Source: an uncultured beta proteobacterium | Lineage (GTDB): Bacteria > Pseudomonadota > Gammaproteobacteria > Burkholderiales > Burkholderiaceae_C | DNA length: 8,925 nt | Direction of reading: 5' to 3' | NCBI GenBank assembly: GCA_903928325.1 | Contig: CAIYQF010000253.1 | Span: 1-8,925, forward strand | Program-made: the position numbers and the translations under genes | Notes under the pieces: generated by a model | Seen by the model: only the letters and a program-made list of their open reading frames with translations | Told to the model about the DNA's origin: nothing | The model's database searches: none | Part shown: piece after piece, positions 1 to 5,265 of the stretch | Layout: each line of letters starts with the position of its first letter | How positions within the stretch are numbered: the first letter of the stretch is position 1

Positions 1-1864
1 GGTCGATTGCTTCCAGACCATTGCCCTTGGTGTGCAAGCCGCAGTCGGCAATGATGAGGTCCGGCGCCTGGTCGCCCAGTTGAAGCAGCAGATTGTGGCC
101 ACTGCCTGCGGCGTGCACCGCGTGCCCCAGCGCTTCGAGGGCAAAGGCCAGCGCCAGGCGCGCACTGTCGTGGTCATCGACCAATGCAATGCGCAACGCG
201 CGGGCGGCCAGGGGCGCAGCGGGGAGTGTTTCTTCATCCTGGCACCGCACCAAAGGCACTTCTACTGCAAATACCGACCCACACCCCAGGCAGGAACGCA
301 TGCGAAGCTGCAGCCCCAAAAGCGCGGCAGACTTGGCCACGATAGACAGCCCCAGACCGCTGTCGCGAACACTGCGCTCAACGCTGGAGGGCGAAAGTTC
401 CTGCGCGATCAACTCCGCCTGCTGGGCCTGCATGCCTGCGCCGCTGTCCCACACCTCGATCCAGTGGCGCCCAAACCGGCAGCGCAGAGCCAGCAACACG
501 CCGCCCGACCGGGTGTGCTCCATCGCGTTGGCCATCAAATTTCCCACTATGCGGGTCAGCAGGCCCCGGTCGGTATGGGCGGCAAGCGTGCCCCAGCCGT
601 TTAGGCGCACGCGCAAGTGCAGGTTCTTTGCGCTGGCTGAACTTCTGTAGATGGTGGCCAGCTCCTGCAAAAATGCGCCCGCACCAAAGCGCGTCCGCTG
701 GGGGTTGACCAGCTCCAACTCCAACTTGCTGACGTCGAGCACATCGGTCAACAAGCCACTCAGGCTGGCGCAACACGCATCGATTTGCGCTACGAGCGCG
801 TGGTTTTGCGGCTGCGCCCGACCCTTGAGCACATGGATAAACAAAGACAGCGCCGACAGCGGCTGGCGCGCGTCGTGGCTGATAAAAGCCAAAAGCCGGG
901 ACTTGGCATGGTTGGCCGATTCGGCTTGCGCCTTGGCACGCGTCAAGGCCACTTGCGTGTTTTTAAGTTCGGTAATGTCCAGCGACACACAGCCCAACAA
1001 ATCGGACTGCCCTGCGCGGACTATCTTGAACTTGTGGGCCTGGTAGATAGCTACTTGGCCTTGGCGGTCGGGAATCGCTTCCTCAGCCACCGTGGCCCCG
1101 CCCTCCATCGCCTGCGTGTCCGATGCCTCGCAATGGGCGGCTACGCCCGATGCAAACAAGTCGGCTGCCCGTTTGCCGCGCCAATCGGCGCTGCGCATGA
1201 GCCCCTGTGCATGCGGGTTGGCGTAGAGGTAGTAGCCAGCACTGTCCTTTATATGGGCGGACGCGGGCAAAGCCTGCATGAATTGAGCAAAGCGCTCTTC
1301 GGTCTCAAAGCGGGCCCGATTGGCCTGGACCATCTCGGTGATGTTGGTGTGGGACACCACCGCGCCGGTGCCGGGACCCTGCAGCGGGGTCACCACGGTC
1401 TGAAACCAGCGCTGCGCATTGGCACTGTGGCAGGCGTAGTCAAAAACGAAGCGGGGCTTGTTCCCGTCCAGCACTGCGCGAATACCTGCACCGATATCGG
1501 CTACGCCGAATGCATCCGGGTCGCCAAGGGCAGCGTTGCAAATGTCCAGGTAATTGACTCCAATGCATGAATACGGTGTCTGGCCCGGGTCCACCGTGGA
1601 AGCATATTCTTGGGAAACTTTCCGCCACGATGCATTGACCGCCACAATGACGCCGTGGCAGTCAAGCACCGCAACTTCTGCCTGGACCGAATCCAAAATG
1701 GCGCGACTGAATGCCGCGCTGTCCATGAGGACCGCATTGGGCTGCTCCAGTGTCTGAGGTACGCGCTTATTGCGGCGCGGGCTCCACCGAGCCAAGGCGT
1801 GCGCCAGCCTGGCCCAAGCCGTCTTTACAGCAAGTGAAGCCTCCGCCCAGGCGCGCAGTTTCAT
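1..1864 (-). CDS. Hybrid sensor histidine kinase (PAS-PAS-HisKA-HATPase-REC), 3' end outside the window
   Basis: A two-component kinase that should autophosphorylate on a histidine and pass the phosphate to its fused receiver. The minus-strand frame is open from the ATG at 1864-1862 to the left edge (621 codons seen). An in-frame TGA lies just upstream of this ATG, so the start is well bounded, although the ribosome site is weak. Residues 1-45 are helical and basic. PAS-like domains span about 52-160 (VAVLDCHGVIVAVN) and 168-285 (FMQALPASAHIKD). The H-box reads FISHDARQPLSAL with phospho-acceptor H330. ATPase boxes are N446 (NLMANAMEH), D473SGAGM and D501SGLGLSI. The receiver starts near 558 with acidic D563/D564 and phospho-acceptor D607 (LIIADCG). 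Its C-terminal half is missing because of the window edge. No transmembrane segment is seen, so it is probably cytoplasmic. The signal it senses is not evident. Its base composition is richer in GC than the small genes to its right. Confidence 0.93.
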   Translation of the reverse strand, partial: MKLRAWAEASLAVKTAWARLAHALARWSPRRNKRVPQTLEQPNAVLMDSAAFSRAILDSVQAEVAVLDCHGVIVAVNASWRKVSQEYASTVDPGQTPYSCIGVNYLDICNAALGDPDAFGVADIGAGIRAVLDGNKPRFVFDYACHSANAQRWFQTVVTPLQGPGTGAVVSHTNITEMVQANRARFETEERFAQFMQALPASAHIKDSAGYYLYANPHAQGLMRSADWRGKRAADLFASGVAAHCEASDTQAMEGGATVAEEAIPDRQGQVAIYQAHKFKIVRAGQSDLLGCVSLDITELKNTQVALTRAKAQAESANHAKSRLLAFISHDARQPLSALSLFIHVLKGRAQPQNHALVAQIDACCASLSGLLTDVLDVSKLELELVNPQRTRFGAGAFLQELATIYRSSASAKNLHLRVRLNGWGTLAAHTDRGLLTRIVGNLMANAMEHTRSGGVLLALRCRFGRHWIEVWDSGAGMQAQQAELIAQELSPSSVERSVRDSGLGLSIVAKSAALLGLQLRMRSCLGCGSVFAVEVPLVRCQDEETLPAAPLAARALRIALVDDHDSARLALAFALEALGHAVHAAGSGHNLLLQLGDQAPDLIIADCGLHTKGNGLEAID

Positions 1865-1912
1865 GGGACCACTTTCAGATTGGACGGCAAGTCAACGCCA
1901 CTACGACGCGGG

Positions 1913-1971
1913 TACGCCTATTGGCGTAACACAAGCATCATATTGCTTGCATAGAATATTTTTTAATATTC
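1913..1971. promoter_or_regulatory. Three tandem perfect inverted repeats in a divergent intergenic region
   Basis: Three perfect dyads lie between the kinase start (1864) and the secreted-protein start (1996). They are TACGCC-N4-GGCGTA at 1913-1928, CAAGCA-N6-TGCTTG at 1932-1949, and GAATATT-N4-AATATTC at 1954-1971. Their centres are about 20 and 22 bp apart, close to two helical turns each. A weaker CGAC-N9-GTCG follows at 1971-1987. The arm sequences differ, so these are not copies of one operator. The position suggests binding sites or structured 5' leaders controlling one or both divergent genes; this is inference. No convincing -35/-10 pair was identified, though the region is AT-rich and likely holds both promoters. 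Confidence 0.5.
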
Positions 1972-1995
1972 GACTTTATATTTGTCGCCATAGCC

Positions 1996-2277
1996 ATGTC
2001 AAAAACTTATTTCGTTTATCTTTTCCTGCTGTTAGGAGCCAGTGCCATACCGGTCGCGAGTTTCGCCGCTGAAACCAAGTTGTCAGAGCGCCCTACCAAG
2101 TTAATCAATGCGAATTGCGACCTCGAAGAGCGGGAAACATCTCCCCAAGGGCAGTCTGTGTGCCACTACGTCTGCAGCAACCCAGATAAAACCAAAGTAG
2201 CAGTCGTCTATAGCAGCTCAGGGCTTAGCCAATGCCGCACAGCCATTGAGCGCACCCTCAAGGTGGTTATTAAATAA
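1996..2277 (+). CDS. Small secreted cysteine-containing protein, function unknown
   Basis: A 93-residue protein that I do not recognise. Residues 1-25 form a clear Sec signal peptide: short basic start, hydrophobic core FVYLFLLLGASAIPV, probable cleavage after FAA. The mature part is about 68 residues with four cysteines (C41, C56, C60, C80), which could form two disulfides in the periplasm. A GQSVCHYVC motif holds the C-x3-C pair. No good Shine-Dalgarno sequence precedes the ATG; the leader is AT-rich. The gene diverges from the hybrid kinase, so it could be a regulated target of that system, but nothing in the sequence proves this. An in-frame ORF directly after its TAA repeats the GQ(S/T)VC-x3-C motif. 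Confidence 0.72.
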   Translation: MSKTYFVYLFLLLGASAIPVASFAAETKLSERPTKLINANCDLEERETSPQGQSVCHYVCSNPDKTKVAVVYSSSGLSQCRTAIERTLKVVIK

Positions 2278-2280
2278 AAA

Positions 2281-2418
2281 GTGCCTTTGGGCAAGGAAAT
2301 TGTCTTGGCAACGGACGATGTCTCAGCTGACTTCAGCAAGTCAGTCACTCCAAAACCTTGGGGTCAAACCGTATGCTACGTCCGTTGCCCGCATGGAAGC
2401 TTGGTGGCACTTTGCTGA
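2281..2418 (+). pseudogene. Possible remnant or fission product: 45-codon ORF repeating the upstream cysteine motif
   Basis: Directly after the TAA of the secreted-protein gene (2275-2277), the same frame stays open from a GTG at 2281 to a TGA at 2416-2418. Its product carries GQTVCYVRC (residues 28-36), matching GQSVCHYVC in the preceding protein in both wording and C-x3-C spacing, plus a terminal Cys. It has no signal peptide of its own and no evident ribosome site. The simplest readings are a formerly longer two-module protein cut by a stop codon, or a decayed tandem duplicate. A chance resemblance remains possible because the shared motif is short. Confidence 0.3.
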
Positions 2419-2702
2419 CCGGTATCAAACTGACATTAGGCCGCGCTGTGCCTTCATGCCAGCCCACCAATTAAAGCCCGGGTGGTGAAATTGGCAGACT
2501 CCGTGGACTCAAAAATATGATTACCCTGAAAAAGACAAACAGCAGCGCGAGGTTGCGCAAGGGCTTTAAATTTGTTCTGTAAAGCCACTGTGCGATGAGC
2601 GGCAATGGCAAGGTCTGATGCATCTAATGGACTATGTCACGGAGGGCCTCTTGGCGCTTGCGTGGACCGGTCAATATCGCGGGATTGGCGTTCGCTGATG
2701 CG
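2419..2702. other. Non-coding stretch holding a tRNA fragment and one dyad
   Basis: No convincing gene is seen here on either strand. The stretch contains the 5' half of a tRNA-Leu gene (2476-2514, listed separately) and a perfect 7-bp inverted repeat, GGCTTTA at 2562-2568 with TAAAGCC at 2580-2586 (11-nt loop). No T-tract follows the dyad, so it is not an obvious terminator. It also forms the downstream flank of the toxin gene read on the minus strand, for which no terminator was recognised. Confidence 0.5.
2476..2514 (+). pseudogene. tRNA-Leu 5'-half remnant
   Basis: This stretch matches the first 39 bases of the intact tRNA-Leu gene at 4686-4724 with three differences, at 2495, 2502 and 2504. 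It covers the acceptor 5' strand GCCCGGG, the D-arm and the anticodon arm up to the anticodon loop. After ACTCAAAA the two copies diverge completely. No matching 3' acceptor strand, variable arm or T-arm follows, so it cannot fold as a tRNA. Two of the changes fall in or next to the anticodon stem, which fits a decaying copy. It could be a left-over of insertion into, or partial duplication of, the tRNA gene. Confidence 0.85.
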
Positions 2703-2966
2703 CTAATCGTAATGCGTCCAAATCCGCAAGACTCGAACCGTGCGCTGCTCCGAAAACACCTCATACACCAGACGGTGTTGGATGTTGATCCGTCTCGCAT
2801 ACGCACCCGAGAGGTCGCCCACCAGCTTTTCAAGGGGCGGCGGGTTTTGGAAAGGATCGCGCTCAAAGACATCCAAGAGGGCTTGGGCTTTCTCTTTTAG
2901 CCCACCGGCCCTTACTTTTTTCGCATCCTTCAATGCTTGCTGTGCGTAGACGACGGACCAACTCAC
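2703..2966 (-). CDS. yoeB: YoeB/Txe family mRNA-interferase toxin
   Basis: An 87-residue RelE-superfamily toxin. YoeB proteins bind the ribosome and cleave mRNA in the A site. The sequence fits the family throughout: DPFQNPPPLEKLVGDLSG, then ARRINIQHRLVYEV, then a C-terminal THYD. The residues equivalent to the catalytic set of E. coli YoeB are present: E46, R65, H85 and Y86. I chose the GTG at 2966-2964 because it overlaps the antitoxin stop codon as GTGA, the usual coupling in such pairs; a second GTG lies one codon earlier. A longer open frame reaches further upstream, but it only reads through the antitoxin gene in another frame. With all active residues intact, the toxin is probably functional. 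Neighbour: the YefM antitoxin just upstream in the same operon. Confidence 0.93.
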   Translation of the reverse strand: MSWSVVYAQQALKDAKKVRAGGLKEKAQALLDVFERDPFQNPPPLEKLVGDLSGAYARRINIQHRLVYEVFSEQRTVRVLRIWTHYD

Positions 2967-3205
2967 CACTTCAAGGCCTTGGCACTTTTGTCCAGCGGTT
3001 CGGACATCCCGGTCTTGATGGACTCCCGCATGCCCGGTACGGACAGCAGATACAGAGTCTCTTGTATTGCACTCCAATCATCTGCGGCAATCAGTACGGC
3101 ATTGTTTCGTTTGCCCGAGATCAACACAGGCTGGTGTGAGCTTGCGGTCTCGTCCATAAGGCGATATAAATTGGCCCTTGCTTCACTGGCAGTTAGCGCG
3201 TTCAT
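2963..3205 (-). CDS. yefM: YefM/Phd family antitoxin
   Basis: An 80-residue antitoxin that should bind and neutralise the overlapping YoeB toxin and repress its own promoter. The N-terminal part, starting MNALTASEARANLYRLMDE, is the Phd/YefM DNA-binding and dimerisation fold. VLISGKRNNAVLIAADDW follows, and the C-terminal segment from about residue 52, ending SAKALKW, would wrap the toxin. A GGAGAA ribosome site sits about 5 bases before the ATG at 3205-3203, so the start is firm. The stop codon overlaps the toxin start, giving translational coupling with antitoxin made first. The frame stays open upstream to about 3457, but that extension lacks the family's character and was not included. 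Confidence 0.94.
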   Translation of the reverse strand: MNALTASEARANLYRLMDETASSHQPVLISGKRNNAVLIAADDWSAIQETLYLLSVPGMRESIKTGMSEPLDKSAKALKW

Positions 3206-3231
3206 AAAGTTCTCCAATAGAGGGAAGTGTG

Positions 3232-3256
3232 CGCAACTTCGTACGCAATGTCGAAG
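3232..3256. promoter_or_regulatory. Candidate operator of the toxin-antitoxin operon
   Basis: Beginning 27 bases upstream of the antitoxin ATG are two direct copies of CGCAAnnTCG (3232-3241 and 3244-3253, 12 bp apart). An overlapping inverted repeat, CTTCG at 3237-3241 with CGAAG at 3252-3256, shares the same bases. YefM-type antitoxins are known to autorepress by binding dyads near their own promoter, so the position fits. The sequence is not the TGTACA box known from E. coli yefM, so the assignment is inference. Confidence 0.3.
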
Positions 3257-3465
3257 ATTTTTAGATCCAGGATTTTGAAAACTTGGCCTTTGGACCGCGA
3301 CTTGGGCTTGTTGTTGGCGTTGGTTGTTTATCGCTACCCAAACGGCATCGCTGACCAAGTTCCACTGGTCCAATTGATCCCGGGCGTTGGCAAATTTTTC
3401 TAATCCCATCGGGGGCGGCCGATATCCAGCTTGGGCTGCAGGGTACTGACAAATCAATCAATCGC

Positions 3466-3488
3466 GCTGCAAGCCTTGTACTTGCAGC
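3466..3488. promoter_or_regulatory. Perfect 8-bp inverted repeat upstream of the ene-reductase gene
   Basis: GCTGCAAG (3466-3473) and CTTGCAGC (3481-3488) form a perfect dyad with a 7-base spacer, centred about 73 bases upstream of the reductase ATG. No T-tract follows on either strand, so a terminator is unlikely. An operator for a TetR- or LysR-type regulator is possible; ene-reductase genes such as nemA are under such control in other bacteria. No regulator gene is adjacent in this window. Confidence 0.35.
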
Positions 3489-3509
3489 ATTTGCCCGCAA
3501 TTGATCTAT

Positions 3510-3525
3510 GGTTTTGTCTAAAACC
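3510..3525. promoter_or_regulatory. Promoter-proximal 6-bp dyad before the ene-reductase gene
   Basis: GGTTTT-GTCT-AAAACC is a perfect inverted repeat ending 24 bases before the ATG, just ahead of the ribosome site. It could be an operator overlapping the transcription start, or a small leader hairpin. Only its position and symmetry support a role. Confidence 0.3.
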
Positions 3526-3549
3526 CGCCCATTTTTTGAAGGATTACCC

Positions 3550-4626
3550 ATGCTTTTTGAGAACTACTCTGTTGCTAAATTGCAACTTTCCAACCGTATC
3601 GTGATGGCACCCATGACGCGCAGCCGTGCTGTCGACAACAACACCCCCAACGCCCTGATGGCTACTTACTATGCGCAACGCGCAAGTGCTGGCTTAATCA
3701 TTACTGAGGGCACATCGCCCTCCCCTAACGGCCTGGGCTACGCCCGAATTCCGGGGCTCTTCAACCAAGATCACGTTAAGGCGTGGAAAGTCGTGACCGA
3801 TGCCGTGCATGCCAAAGGTGGAAAGATCGTAGTTCAGCTCATGCATTGCGGACGGGTGGTTGGCCAGGCCAATTTGCCTGCGCGCGCCAAAGCGGTCGGC
3901 CCAAACGACCAGGTGCTTGAAGGCGAGATGTATACCGACGCCCAAGGTATGCAGCCCCACACGCAGCCCCACGCGCTATCGGTGGACGAAATTGCCGCCA
4001 CCGTAGCCGAATATGCACAGAGCGCGCGACTTGCCATTGAAGCCGGCTTTGACGGCGTCGAGCTCCATGCAGCCAACGGGTATTTGATCGAGCAGTTTCT
4101 CAATGCCAACGTCAACAAGCGCCAGGACACTTACGGAGGTAGCGCTGCGAATCGCAATCGCTTTGCGCTGGAAGTGATGCGTGCCACCGTCGCAGCCATT
4201 GGCGCCGACCGCGTGGGCATGCGAATTTCTCCCTTTGGTGTATTCAACGGCACGGGAGCGTTTGACGGTGTCGAGGCGCAATATGAGGCCTTGATCACTG
4301 AGGCATCCACCTTGGGACTGATGTATCTCCATTTGTTAGACCACTCTGCGATGGGCGCACCAGTTGTGCCAACCACAGTGAAAGTCAAGCTGCGCAGCTT
4401 GTTCACAGGAGCATTCATCTTGGCTGGCGGTTTCACCAGTGAGACAGCCGAACACGCAATAGCATCAGGGCAAGCAGATTTGATCGGATTCGGTCGCCCC
4501 TTTATCTCTAACCCAGACTTGGTAGCGCGCTTAAAAAACGGGGGCGAGCTTGCTGCACCCGACATGGGCACTTTCTACACGCCGGGCGAAACGGGCTACA
4601 CCGACTACCCGGCTTTGGCGGACTAA
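3550..4626 (+). CDS. Old Yellow Enzyme family FMN-dependent ene-reductase (NADH:flavin oxidoreductase)
   Basis: A 358-residue TIM-barrel flavoenzyme of the NemA/OYE group, which uses NAD(P)H to reduce activated C=C bonds of enals, enones, maleimides or nitro compounds. FMN-binding signatures are NRIVMAPMTRSRA (residues 15-27, T23) and LIGFGRPFISNPDL near the C-terminus. The catalytic His-Asn pair and proton-donor Tyr lie in ELHAANGYLIEQF (H173, N176, Y178), followed by TYGGS..NRNRF. Length and domain order match the family. A GAAGGA ribosome site 6 bases before the ATG at 3550 favours this start over one 14 codons earlier. The segment reading QLMHCGRV differs from the commoner QLWHTGRV, replacing Trp with Met and Thr with Cys beside the flavin. 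It is transcribed away from the toxin-antitoxin pair and towards the tRNA. The physiological substrate is unknown; detoxification of electrophiles is the usual inference. Confidence 0.93.
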   Translation: MLFENYSVAKLQLSNRIVMAPMTRSRAVDNNTPNALMATYYAQRASAGLIITEGTSPSPNGLGYARIPGLFNQDHVKAWKVVTDAVHAKGGKIVVQLMHCGRVVGQANLPARAKAVGPNDQVLEGEMYTDAQGMQPHTQPHALSVDEIAATVAEYAQSARLAIEAGFDGVELHAANGYLIEQFLNANVNKRQDTYGGSAANRNRFALEVMRATVAAIGADRVGMRISPFGVFNGTGAFDGVEAQYEALITEASTLGLMYLHLLDHSAMGAPVVPTTVKVKLRSLFTGAFILAGGFTSETAEHAIASGQADLIGFGRPFISNPDLVARLKNGGELAAPDMGTFYTPGETGYTDYPALAD

Positions 4627-4631
4627 ACAAT

Positions 4632-4649
4632 CCGCGCCAGGCAGCGCGG
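4632..4649. repeat. GC-rich inverted repeat after the ene-reductase stop
   Basis: CCGCGC (4632-4637) and GCGCGG (4644-4649) are perfect arms around CAGGCA. An alternative pairing, CAGGC (4638-4642) with GCCTG (4652-4656), overlaps it, so the two stems would compete. No T-run follows. It may protect the 3' end of the reductase mRNA or pause transcription before the tRNA, but it is not a standard terminator. Confidence 0.4.
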
Positions 4650-4659
4650 GCGCCTGTGT

Positions 4660-4672
4660 CATAATCCGCGCC
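4660..4672 (+). promoter_or_regulatory. Probable tRNA-Leu promoter -10 box and GC-rich discriminator
   Basis: CATAAT (4660-4665) is followed directly by CCGCGCC, about 20 bases before the mature tRNA 5' end. A good -10 with a GC-rich discriminator is typical of stable-RNA promoters under stringent control. No clear -35 hexamer is seen at the expected distance, so confidence is limited. Confidence 0.4.
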
Positions 4673-4685
4673 TTCGCTGCACACT

Positions 4686-4770
4686 GCCCGGGTGGTGAAA
4701 TTGGTAGACTCAGGGGACTCAAAATCCCCCGCCGCAAGGCGTGCCGGTTCGAGTCCGGCCCCGGGCACCA
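4686..4770 (+). tRNA. tRNA-Leu (anticodon CAA)
   Basis: An 85-base class II tRNA, folded by eye. Acceptor GCCCGGG (4686-4692) pairs with CCCGGGC (4760-4766). The D-loop contains AAATTGGTAGA. The anticodon stem GGGGA/TCCCC encloses CTCAAAA, with CAA at 4720-4722, which reads UUG. The long variable arm is CGCC-GCAA-GGCG (4730-4741). The T-arm is GCCGG-TTCGAGT-CCGGC (4743-4759). Discriminator A and CCA (4768-4770) are encoded. All stems are complete, so the gene should be functional. Its first 39 bases are duplicated, with three changes, at 2476-2514. Confidence 0.97.
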
Positions 4771-4775
4771 GAATC

Positions 4776-4808
4776 AAGCCGCAACGCTCTCAGAGCTTGC
4801 GGCTTTTT
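4776..4808 (+). terminator. Intrinsic terminator of the tRNA-Leu gene
   Basis: AAGCCGCAA (4776-4784) pairs perfectly with TTGCGGCTT (4797-4805). The 12-base loop can itself form a short GCTC/GAGC stem. A run of five T (4804-4808) follows. This is a classical rho-independent terminator starting six bases after the CCA end. Confidence 0.9.
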
Positions 4809-4890
4809 CTATGTCACCACTTGACGCACATCAAATCCGACAAGCGCTCTGGGCGTAAGATGCATTCAGCACTCGCTTGAAAGCCCCGTC

Positions 4891-5262
4891 ATGAAAGCCT
4901 TCATTTGCCTTTGGTTATTGCTCAGCGCCTGCTTTGCCCAGGCAGAGTTGCGGCAGTTTGGGCAGTCGCCCGGTAACACGTCTTACTATGACACGAACAC
5001 CGTCCACCGAACCGGCAACAAAGTGCAGGTCTGGACCGTGACGGAGTTTCGACAACGCGAGGCTGCCGGCTTTTTGTCCACACGCTCGCACAAAGAACTC
5101 GACTGCAAGGGTTTGCAAGAGCGCACGATGCAATTCATGGCTTTCACGGAAAGCAAAGGCAAAGGTAAAACTGTCGGCGAGGTGAATGAGGCCAACACCT
5201 GGGAGAGCGTTCAGCCGGGTACACGCAACTCGCGCCTGTTGCACATGGTCTGCGGAGACTGA
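4891..5262 (+). CDS. Secreted protein resembling the surface-adhesin protein E family
   Basis: A 123-residue exported protein. The N-terminus MKAFICLWLLLSACFAQA is a signal peptide. It can be read as type I (cleavage after AQA, residue 18) or as a lipoprotein signal with lipobox L-S-A-C at 11-14. The body shows the pattern of small proteins related to surface-adhesin protein E: a YYDTNTV..VQVWTVTEF strand pair, DCKGLQERTMQFMAF with one Cys, a Trp near residue 104, and LLHMVC near the end. C72 and C121 could form the family disulfide. Such proteins are common and mostly uncharacterised in Comamonadaceae; a real adhesive role is unproven. It starts about 80 bases after the tRNA terminator and converges on the next gene with 3 bases between them. 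Confidence 0.8.
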   Translation: MKAFICLWLLLSACFAQAELRQFGQSPGNTSYYDTNTVHRTGNKVQVWTVTEFRQREAAGFLSTRSHKELDCKGLQERTMQFMAFTESKGKGKTVGEVNEANTWESVQPGTRNSRLLHMVCGD

Positions 5263-5265
5263 GCT

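Larger units (their letters stand above)
3206..3549. other. Divergent intergenic region between toxin-antitoxin and ene-reductase genes
   Basis: This 344-base stretch has open frames on the minus strand, but none gives a recognisable protein and none has a convincing start. It holds the direct/inverted repeats near the antitoxin (3232-3256), a strong 8-bp dyad at 3466-3488 and a 6-bp dyad at 3510-3525 (listed separately). The promoters of both divergent transcripts should lie here, but no clear sigma-70 pair was found. Confidence 0.5.

Noticed and set aside
378..776. Minus-strand 132-codon ORF
   Set aside because: It is in a different frame from the kinase and overlaps its catalytic domain; a shadow of GC-rich coding sequence.
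32..1570. Long plus-strand open frames (32-604, 93-650, 651-1046, 785-1570)
   Set aside because: They lie antisense to the hybrid kinase, whose frame carries all expected kinase motifs. The plus-strand products are rich in Arg, Ala and His and match no family.
2246..2488. Plus-strand 80-codon ORF starting inside the secreted-protein gene
   Set aside because: It overlaps that gene in another frame, runs into the tRNA fragment and shows no recognisable pattern.
3206..3457. N-terminal extension of the antitoxin frame
   Set aside because: The family start with a GGAGAA ribosome site is at 3205. The extension has no recognisable character and would place the operator region inside a coding sequence.
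3508..3549. Longer start for the ene-reductase
   Set aside because: The GAAGGA ribosome site sits directly before the ATG at 3550, and OYE-family proteins normally begin at this point of the fold.
3261..3551. Minus-strand 96-codon ORF upstream of the antitoxin
   Set aside because: No ribosome site or family pattern was seen; it overlaps the likely promoter region and the start of the ene-reductase.
4632..4656. Intrinsic terminator after the ene-reductase
   Set aside because: The GC-rich dyad is real but has no T-tract on the plus strand, so it is listed only as a repeat.
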